In this document: positions 54,334-62,000 of the stretch, piece after piece
Layout of the letters: the number at the start of each line of letters is the position of its first letter
Numbering within the stretch: the first letter of the stretch is position 1
Origin: Planctomycetota bacterium
GTDB lineage: Bacteria > Planctomycetota > Planctomycetia > Pirellulales > Lacipirellulaceae
Assembly (NCBI GenBank): GCA_029781135.1
Contig: JAKOXH010000043.1
Coordinates: 186,001-250,000, forward strand
DNA: 64,000 nt
Reading direction: 5' to 3'
Made by a program: the position numbers and the translations under genes
The notes under the pieces: generated by a model
Told to the model about the DNA's origin: nothing
What the model saw: only the letters and a program-made list of their open reading frames with translations
Database searches by the model: none

Positions 54334-55200
54334 ATGACGACATTTATTAACGCTGACGCGCTTCGAGCTTCGACGTTCGTGCGAAGCGTTGAAGTTCATG
54401 AAGCGCTCGGCTCGACGAATGATCGGGCGGCCGAACTGGCACGTGATTCTTCTGTCGAGTTGCCGGCGCTCGTGGTGGCACGGCATCAGACGGCGGGACG
54501 AGGCCGCGGCTCGAACACGTGGCAGTCGGCTGAGGGTGCGCTGACGTTCAGCCTGCTCGTCGATCCTGCATCATTAGGAATTCCCGTCGCGAAATGGCCG
54601 CAACTATCGTTGGCAACGGCCGTCGCGGCGTGCGAAGTATTGGCGGAACACGTAGGGTGGGCACCGCCCACCACATCCGCTGAATCAACAAATTATGAGC
54701 AGCCGGTGGGCGATGCCCACCCTACAGGCCCACTCACATCACGATTGGCGATCAAGTGGCCGAATGATGTGATGCTCGATGGCGCGAAAGTGGCCGGAAT
54801 TTTGATTGAGTCGCCGGGAGGGGTTGCCCCGGCGAAGGATCGACTCATCATTGGTGTCGGAATCAACGTTAATAATTCGTGCGTCGACATGCCGCGCGAA
54901 TCCGGACCAAATAGAATCGCGCTTTGCGATGTTTCACAACACAAACACGATCTTCAAAATATCCTTGTTGCAGTGATTCGCGCCATCGAGCTTCGACTTC
55001 AACAAGTCGGCAGCGATGAACCACAACTGGTACAATCGTGGCAGGAAAAGTGCTGGCTCACGGAAAAGAACCTTGAAGTCCAGTCTGGCAACAAGTCGGT
55101 CGCAGGAGTTTGTTTAGGAATCGACCGCGAAGGCGCGCTGCTTGTCAACAACGTGTTTGGCATTCACCGATTGTTTTCAGGGTCGGTGCGCGCGAAGTGA
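54334..55200 (+). CDS. birA: Biotin--[acetyl-CoA-carboxylase] ligase
   Basis: The ATG at 54334 gives 288 residues; GTG at 54322 is an alternative. The core has the ligase-type GRGRGSNTW (biotinyl-AMP site near 53-61), KWPNDVMLDGAKVAGILIE (Lys141) and GVGINVNN. There is no N-terminal HTH domain, so it is a non-regulatory BirA. A family C repeat (54652-54725) is translated as an insert of about 25 residues (about 107-131) between the two conserved blocks. Confidence 0.9.
   Translation: MTTFINADALRASTFVRSVEVHEALGSTNDRAAELARDSSVELPALVVARHQTAGRGRGSNTWQSAEGALTFSLLVDPASLGIPVAKWPQLSLATAVAACEVLAEHVGWAPPTTSAESTNYEQPVGDAHPTGPLTSRLAIKWPNDVMLDGAKVAGILIESPGGVAPAKDRLIIGVGINVNNSCVDMPRESGPNRIALCDVSQHKHDLQNILVAVIRAIELRLQQVGSDEPQLVQSWQEKCWLTEKNLEVQSGNKSVAGVCLGIDREGALLVNNVFGIHRLFSGSVRAK
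54652..54725. repeat. Family C inverted repeat inside birA
   Basis: GTAGGGTGGGCACCGCCCACC and GGTGGGCGATGCCCACCCTAC arms match the intergenic copies at 39217 and 58864 but here lie inside the birA frame without a stop. Confidence 0.83.
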
Positions 55201-55218
55201 ATTGGCCAGTCGGCATTC

Positions 55219-55890
55219 TCACGCCAGGTACCCGGCGGGCGCACCCACAAAAGGGTTCGTGTGTTTCTCTCGGCCGATGGTGGTCGCTGGGCCGTGGCCG
55301 GGCAGGACGATCGTGTCGTCGGGCAGCGTGAAGAGTTTGCGATGGATCGCGTCGACCAGGTCGTCGAAATTGCCGTCCGGAAAATCGGTTCGGCCGACAC
55401 TACCGGCGAAGAGGACATCGCCGCCGACAACTCGCCATGGCTGCACTTGTCGGCAGACCAGGACAATGTGCCCGATCGAGTGGCCGGGGATTTCCAAAAC
55501 GTCGAGTTCGATGCCAGCCGCATTGAACTTCTCGCCTTCGTGTAGCACACGGTCGGCCGGCGGGCTGACGAGTGCGAGTCCAAAGGCGGCGGAGAGGTTG
55601 AGTTCCGGAGTCGTGAGTTTTGGTGCATCGCCTGCCCCAATCACCAGCGGGCACTGGGGCCAGCGACGCTTCATGGCACTGTTACCCGCGATGTGGTCGC
55701 TGTGGCCGTGGGTACACACAATGGCCGCCGGAACCAACGATTGCTCGCTCAAGTAATCGAAGATGGCCTCGGGATCGAAGCCGGGGTCGAAGATGACACA
55801 GTCGTTTCGTCCTTGAAAATGGGCAATATAGGTATTCTCTTCAAAGGGGGCGGAAACAACTTGCCCCATAACGAGTTCCGGCGACGTCAC
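55219..55890 (-). CDS. MBL-fold metallohydrolase (glyoxalase II-like)
   Basis: The GTG start at 55890 (AAGGGA upstream) gives 223 residues. Metal motif THGHSDHIAG, LEIPGHSIGHI, GDVLFAGSVGRTDFP with the Asp ligand, and LPGHGPATTIGREKHTNPF match the YcbL/GloB-like family. It likely hydrolyses a thioester; the substrate is not certain. It is convergent with birA, 18 bases apart. Confidence 0.88.
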   Translation of the reverse strand: MTSPELVMGQVVSAPFEENTYIAHFQGRNDCVIFDPGFDPEAIFDYLSEQSLVPAAIVCTHGHSDHIAGNSAMKRRWPQCPLVIGAGDAPKLTTPELNLSAAFGLALVSPPADRVLHEGEKFNAAGIELDVLEIPGHSIGHIVLVCRQVQPWRVVGGDVLFAGSVGRTDFPDGNFDDLVDAIHRKLFTLPDDTIVLPGHGPATTIGREKHTNPFVGAPAGYLA

Positions 55891-56172
55891 GGCAAATATC
55901 CCTTCCGTGAAATAGGCGGGTTGACTACTATAGCTCTACTATTTTGATGTTCGGTCGGGTAAGCAGGGCGCTTCCCCCCGCCGTTGGCTGGGAGACACCT
56001 GAAACCTCGGCCTCAGGCCAGATTGTAGCAGCTTGGAAGCTGTCGCGTAGCCGGCTGAGCGGCGACGCCAGATATTTGGTCGCCCCCAAACGGAATGACA
56101 AATTCCCGCCTGCATGATTCCCACCCGCTAAGCGTTGAAGTATACGCTATTCGGAATCTGGAGACCCCGCGT

Positions 56173-57099
56173 ATGCCGTTTAGTTTCGTAAAATGCTGTG
56201 GCAAGGCGTGCCAAGTTGCTGCGATCGCAGTTGGCCTGTTTTTTGCGCCATTCGCCCTCGCGGAAGAGAAACTTTCCGACCCGATCTACCGCGTGGCGAA
56301 TGATCAGCCGGTAGCGGCCGCGAGCGCATCGACTGCGAAGGTCCCCATAACGCCGGTTGTAAATGTCGCGCCGGCTCCGGTTTTCGACCTCACTCAAAAG
56401 CCGGGGGAGCATCCGCTGGCGCCGGTGTTGCGAGCGCTCAAGGTTTCCCAAGAGGAAATTGACCGCAACCTGCACGACTACTGCTGCAACTTCATCAAAC
56501 AAGAGCGAATCGACGGTGAACTTTGCGACCAACAACAAATCTTTCTGAAGGTTGCGCACCAGCCGTTTAGCGTCTACATGTCGTTCATCAAACCGTTTGC
56601 CGGACGTGAAGTAGTTTACGTCGACGGCCAAAACCAAGGTAACATGGTCGTCCTCGAGGCCGGCTTCAAGCGGATGTTGGGCAAGATGAATCTTGATCCC
56701 AATGGCACGCTTGCCATGAAAGGTCAGAAGCGGCCGATCACCGATGTCGGCATTCGAAACCTGACGACGAAGCTCACGAAAATGTGGGAGCAAGAGACGA
56801 AGTTTGCCGAGTGCGAAGTAACGTCGGACCCCAACATGAAGGCCGCGGGTCGCACAACGACCTTGATCAAGATCACGCACCCCTTGCCGCGGCAGGATTT
56901 CAAGTTTCATGTGGCGCGGCTGTTCCTCGATAACGAGCTGAAGATCCCGATTATCTTCGATGCGTACATGTGGCCGGAAAAAGCGGGCGACGAGCCACCG
57001 CTCGAAGAAAGCTACCTGTACGCGAATCTCAAGATCAACAACGGGTACACGGCCCGCGAGTTCGATACCGTGAATAACCCGGAGATATTTAAGAAGTAG
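56173..57099 (+). CDS. DUF1571-like secreted protein
   Basis: The ATG at 56173 gives 308 residues: a signal sequence (VAAIAVGLFFAPFALAEE), an Ala/Pro-rich linker, then a conserved domain with LHDYCCNFIKQERIDGELC, YMSFIKPFAGREVVYVDGQNQG and IIFDAYMWPEK that resembles DUF1571 proteins of planctomycetes. No catalytic residues are recognised. It is a single gene. Confidence 0.7.
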   Translation: MPFSFVKCCGKACQVAAIAVGLFFAPFALAEEKLSDPIYRVANDQPVAAASASTAKVPITPVVNVAPAPVFDLTQKPGEHPLAPVLRALKVSQEEIDRNLHDYCCNFIKQERIDGELCDQQQIFLKVAHQPFSVYMSFIKPFAGREVVYVDGQNQGNMVVLEAGFKRMLGKMNLDPNGTLAMKGQKRPITDVGIRNLTTKLTKMWEQETKFAECEVTSDPNMKAAGRTTTLIKITHPLPRQDFKFHVARLFLDNELKIPIIFDAYMWPEKAGDEPPLEESYLYANLKINNGYTAREFDTVNNPEIFKK

Positions 57100-57104
57100 G
57101 AAGT

Positions 57105-57195
57105 AGGTGTAAGGCATAAGGCATTCGGTGTAAGGTATAAGACAAATCCTCAACTTCGATTTGTCCCTTACACTTACGACATAAACCTTACACCC
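57105..57195. repeat. GTAAGGCATAAGG..CCTTACACC inverted repeat
   Basis: TAGGTGTAAGGCATAAGGC and a CCTTACACCCTAATAAG arm flank a centre between two convergent genes (DUF1571-like and sugar transferase). Family seen once here. Confidence 0.65.
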
Positions 57196-58604
57196 TAATA
57201 AGCATTGCGTTGGGTGAAGACAACCAATAGCGTTCGCACGAGAATCTTGGCGTCCATCCAGAGCGACCATTCGCGGATGTACTGATGGTCGCAGGCGACG
57301 CGGCGTTCCATTTTGTCGAGCGTTTCGGTCTCACCGCGATAGCCGTTCACTTGGGCGAGCCCCGTGATACCCGGCTTCACTTTGTGACGGAGCATGTAGC
57401 CGTCGATGAGCGAGCGGTACTGTTCGTTATGGGCCGAGGCATGCGGCCGGGGTCCGACGAGCGACATGCTGCCTTCGATCACGTTGAAGAGTTGCGGCAG
57501 CTCGTCGAGCGACGTGCGACGCAGCAACCGGCCGATCTTGGTAATGCGGTCGTCATCGCGTTTAGCCTGGCGAACTTGGTCGCCGTTATCGCAACAGGTC
57601 ATCGTGCGGAACTTCCACACCTGAATCTCGCGGCCATCCAGGCCGTAACGACGCTGACGGAAGAACACGGGCCCCTTTGAACTCAGCTTGATTACTGCCG
57701 AGATGATCAGCATGGGAAGCGATGCTACCGCCAACAGCAGCGAACCGAAGACCAGATCGGCGGTGCGTTTGACGAGGCCATCGACACCGCACAAGGGATT
57801 CTCGAACACGCTCACTGCCGGCAGGCCGTTGATGTTCGTCCAGCGGGCGTGGAGCAATTGGAAGACGAAGAAATCGGGCACGATGTAGACGCTGGCGGTC
57901 GTGTCGCCCAGCTTGGCCAGCACGCTGCGAATCCGTTCTTCGGCCCGCATGGGGAACGTGATATAGATGATATCGATATCGCCGCGGCGAGCCCGGGCAA
58001 CGAGCTCATCGAGATCGCCGATGCGGCGGCCCACGTCGGCCGGCAGTTCGGCGGTCCGCTCTTCTGGGCGATCGTCGTAAAAACCGGTGAGTCGCAAGCC
58101 GATCTCAGGCGCTCGTTCCACGTTGCGGGCCAACTGAACGCCCAGTTCATTCACGCCGCACACGGCGAAGCGGCGGAGGTTGAAACCGCGAACGCGAAGT
58201 TGCTGCTGAGTTTTGCGAAGGAGCACGCGAGCCGCCACCATCGCAATCGGCGCGGTGATGATCCAGATCAATTTCGATTCGTAGGAGAATACCGCATTAT
58301 GTTGAGTCAGCAGACCGATGCCGAGCAGCACCGGCACGGTGTAGCACCAGGTGAGGAGCACGCAGGCCACTTCGCGTCGCAGTCGCGTGCCACGCCAACT
58401 GCGGTACAGGCCGCTGAATTCGGCTATCGAGTGGTAGAGAAGAACGGTGGCGGTCGCGATGGTTAGGAACGCGGTGAGACCCGTTTCATCGGTGTGCGAC
58501 AAGGCAAACCGGGTAACGAGGCAGATAACCGCGGCATCCGCCAACCTGTGCAGGCTGTAAAACAGCGATTCGTGGAACGAAATTCCGCGCGAAACTGATG
58601 ACAT
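57195..58604 (-). CDS. Undecaprenyl-phosphate sugar phosphotransferase (WcaJ-like)
   Basis: The ATG at 58604 gives 469 residues. Four to five N-terminal transmembrane helices and a CoA-binding-like domain precede the bacterial sugar transferase domain: KRTADLVFGSLLLAV, GPVFFRQRRYGLDGREIQVWKFRTM, SLDELPQLFNVI, GPRPHASAHN and HKVKPGITGLAQVNGYRGET. It starts exopolysaccharide or O-antigen units by moving a hexose-1-phosphate to the lipid carrier. No polysaccharide cluster is adjacent. Confidence 0.9.
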   Translation of the reverse strand: MSSVSRGISFHESLFYSLHRLADAAVICLVTRFALSHTDETGLTAFLTIATATVLLYHSIAEFSGLYRSWRGTRLRREVACVLLTWCYTVPVLLGIGLLTQHNAVFSYESKLIWIITAPIAMVAARVLLRKTQQQLRVRGFNLRRFAVCGVNELGVQLARNVERAPEIGLRLTGFYDDRPEERTAELPADVGRRIGDLDELVARARRGDIDIIYITFPMRAEERIRSVLAKLGDTTASVYIVPDFFVFQLLHARWTNINGLPAVSVFENPLCGVDGLVKRTADLVFGSLLLAVASLPMLIISAVIKLSSKGPVFFRQRRYGLDGREIQVWKFRTMTCCDNGDQVRQAKRDDDRITKIGRLLRRTSLDELPQLFNVIEGSMSLVGPRPHASAHNEQYRSLIDGYMLRHKVKPGITGLAQVNGYRGETETLDKMERRVACDHQYIREWSLWMDAKILVRTLLVVFTQRNAY

Positions 58605-59053
58605 GGGCGATTGTCGTCGTGGCGAATGGGGATTAATCGGCCAGCTTAGGAGCAGCCGGTGTGCCAAGCCGGTAGCCCGGGAGTAAGCGGCCGCCAAACC
58701 GGCCTATTTCCGCTCATTTTTGTTTTTTTGCGAAGGGCCGATCGCGCCGAAGCGGCGGCCGGATGTGGCTTTTTTGCATCACGCGTTGTGGCAATCCTGC
58801 ACGACTGACTCCCGGGGGGAACTAGCGACGGTCGTCGCGCGTCTAAGCCAACATGTGGTAGGCGTAGGGTGGGCACCGCCCACCACTTCTAAGCAGTATT
58901 GGTGGGCGATGCCCACCCTACCTCGCTGGAACAAGCGGCCTGAAACCGCCTGAGCTAGTGTGGACCGCGGGCGGGTGGAATGCGTACAACTAGGGGCACT
59001 GGAACACGCGTTTCTCTGAGGATTTGGCAACCAGACATTACGGAACCGAAGCA
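58605..59053. other. 449-base gap with a family C repeat
   Basis: The region upstream of two divergent genes holds a family C copy (58864-58921) and a weak GCCGCC..GGCGGC stretch near 58689-58760. It should carry promoters for both genes. No ORF is supported. Confidence 0.5.
58864..58921. repeat. Family C inverted repeat
   Basis: GTAGGGTGGGCACCGCCC and GGGCGATGCCCACCCTAC arms, as at 39217 and 54652. Confidence 0.8.
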
Positions 59054-62000
59054 ATGTGGCGGATGACTTTATTGAGCCTGGGCGTAATGGGAGCGATGGC
59101 CATGACACTGAGCCAGATAAGTGCCGGGGCGGAACGCAATCAGCCGTCGCTGGATAAGCTGCTCAAACTGCAAGCCGACGGCAACCACAAAGACGCCTAT
59201 GAGGGCTTGAGCGAATTCGTGCTAGGTAAAGATCAGGACGCTTCTGCTGCCGATGTGGCACGCGCGTTCAATGCTGCCATCGATTGCCTGCAGCAATTGA
59301 ATCGCACGAGTGAGATCGACGCGTTCCGCGAAAAGGCGGTCGCCGCTCATAAGAGCCATTGGCAGGTGCTGGCGGCTGTTGCTCAGTCATACCTTAATGT
59401 TAACCACCAAGGGTTCATGATCGGCGGCGAGTTTCGACGCGGCGATCATCGCGGCGGCGGCAAGGTGATGCATGCGACGGAACGCGACCGAGTGCAAGCG
59501 ACTCGGTTGTTTCGGGAAGCGATGAAATCGGCAGCGACTCAATCCGACAAGAGCGAACCGGCGCAGATGCTCCGCCAGTTTGCGGCGGCACTTTCGGCTG
59601 AGCAGGCGTGGCGGCTGCAGTTGCTCACTGACCTGGATAAGCTCCCCGATTACGAGGAAGGCTGGGGCTACGGCGGCCAGCCGCAGGGCGCGCCGGTTAA
59701 TGAGAATGGTAACCCTGTTTTTTATGCGTCACCAACTAGCTGGGACGCGGCCAAGAACGACGGCGAGCGGTGGCGTTGGGTTTTGGAAACGATGGTCGAG
59801 TGGCAGCCATCGCTGCGCAACGAAGAGCGAATGATGCGCGCGCAGTTCTTGGAATCGCAATTCGGCGTGCAGACGCTCGCCCAGTTTGGCATCTTCCTGC
59901 CGCAGCCGGTCGTAAAGGCAAGTGCATCGGCCGACGGCAAAGAAAAGCCGGCAGAAACCACGGGCATTTGGGCGCTCGATACGCTAGGAGAAGACGAGAC
60001 GATTGCGCGCCTGGCCACCGGCGTCAAGCGTTTCAAACTGCCCGATGACCAGAACTTTATCAAACTCTTGCAGCAGGTGGCCGAGGATAAGGGTAAGTCG
60101 TCCGCCCACCGCGATGTTGAAGCATTATCGAACCTGGGGCAAATTTTCGAGAACCGAAGGCAATATCCGCGGGCGGCGGAATACTGGCAGCAGGCGGTGG
60201 AACGCACGTCGGGCGATGAGCGGGAAAATTACCAGCGGCGGCTCAAGCAAATCGTCGGCAACTGGGGCCAGTTCGAAACGGTGATGAGTCAGCCGGCCGG
60301 TCGCGGGGCCACGGTCGAGCTTCGCTTCCGCAATGCGAAGCACGTCGATTTCGTCGCCCGCGAAATTAAGATCGCCCAGTTGCTCTCGGACGTGAAGGCC
60401 TATCTCAAATCGAAGCCGAAACAGCTGAACTGGGAGCAGATGAACATCGGCGACATCGGCTTTATGCTCGTGCAAGAGAACGGGAAGAAGTATGTCGGTG
60501 CCGAAGTCGCCAATTGGAAGCTTGACCTGGAGCCGAGCGATAAACATTTCGACAAGCGGATTACTGTCACAACGCCGCTGCAGAAAGCCGGTGCGTATTT
60601 AGTGACGGCCAAACTCGCCGACGGGAACACGTCGCAAATTATTCTTTGGCTTGCTGATACGGCGATTGCCCGCAAGCCGCTGGAGGGCAAATCGCTGTAT
60701 TACGTGGCCGATGCCGTGACCGGCTCGCCGATTGCCAAGGCGAACGTCGAGTTTTTCGCGTTCCGCCAACGCCACATTGACGCTAACAACTTCCAGGTCG
60801 ACACGAAGAACTTTGCCGAAGCAACGGACGAGAATGGCCAGGTGGTGCTGCCCGTGGTCGATGATGAAAAGGAAGGTCGAGCGCGGGAGTATCAATGGCT
60901 GGCCACGGCCACTACTGCGACCGGTCGATTGGCTTATCTCGGTTTTCACAACGTGTGGGCAGGGCCCTACCGCGAAGCGGAATACAACGCCGTCAAGGCG
61001 TTTGCGATTACCGATCGCCCCGTTTATCGGCCGGGGCAGCCGGTGCAATTCAAGTTTTGGGTTGCGCAAGCCCAGTACGATGCGGAGGACAAGTCGCCGT
61101 TCGCGCACCAGGCGTTTGCGGTGGAAATCCGCAATCCGAAGGGTGAAAAGGTTTATAGCGAGACGCTCACGTCGGATGAATACGGCGGCATCGCTGGGAA
61201 ATTCGAGCTGCCGAACGACGCCACGCTGGGCCAATACGGCATCACGCTCGTCAATCGCGGCGGCGGCTCGTTCCGCGTCGAAGAGTACAAGAAGCCGGAG
61301 TTCGAAGTGACGGTCGACGCACCGGCAGACCCCGTCATGCTGGGCGAGAAGGTGACAGCGACGATCCGCGCCAAGTACTACTTTGGTTCACCGGTGACGA
61401 ACGCCACGGTGAAGTACAAGGTGCTTCGGAGTGAGCACACGACGCGGTGGTACCCGCCCTGCCCTTGGGATTGGCTCTACGGCCCCGGCTATTGCTGGCT
61501 AGGCTACGACTACACGTGGTACCCCGGCTGGCGAGATTGGGGCTGCATTCGGCCGCTGCCGCCGTGGATTTGGCGGGGCCGTTCGCAGCCGGAGGTCGTC
61601 GCCGAGCGGACCGTGCCGATCGGTGCTGACGGTACGGTGAAGGTCGAGATCGATACCACACTCGCCAAGGAATTGCATTCCGACGAGGACCATCGCTACG
61701 AAATTGAGGCCGAGGTCGTCGATCAATCGCGGCGGACGATCGTTGGTAATGGCCAAGTGCTGGTCGCCCGCAAGCCGTTTGAGGTCTATGCGTGGGTGGA
61801 TCGTGGCTACTATCGCGTGGGCGACAACGTCACCGCCCGCGTCACGGCACGGCGGCTCGATGGCAAACCGGTGGAAGGCGCCGGGAAACTGCGGCTGCTG
61901 AAGATCACGTATGGTGATGCACCGGAACGAACGCCGACTGAAACCGAGGTCCGTTCGTGGAGCCTGGCCACGAATGCCGAGGGCAAAGCTGAGATTCAAT

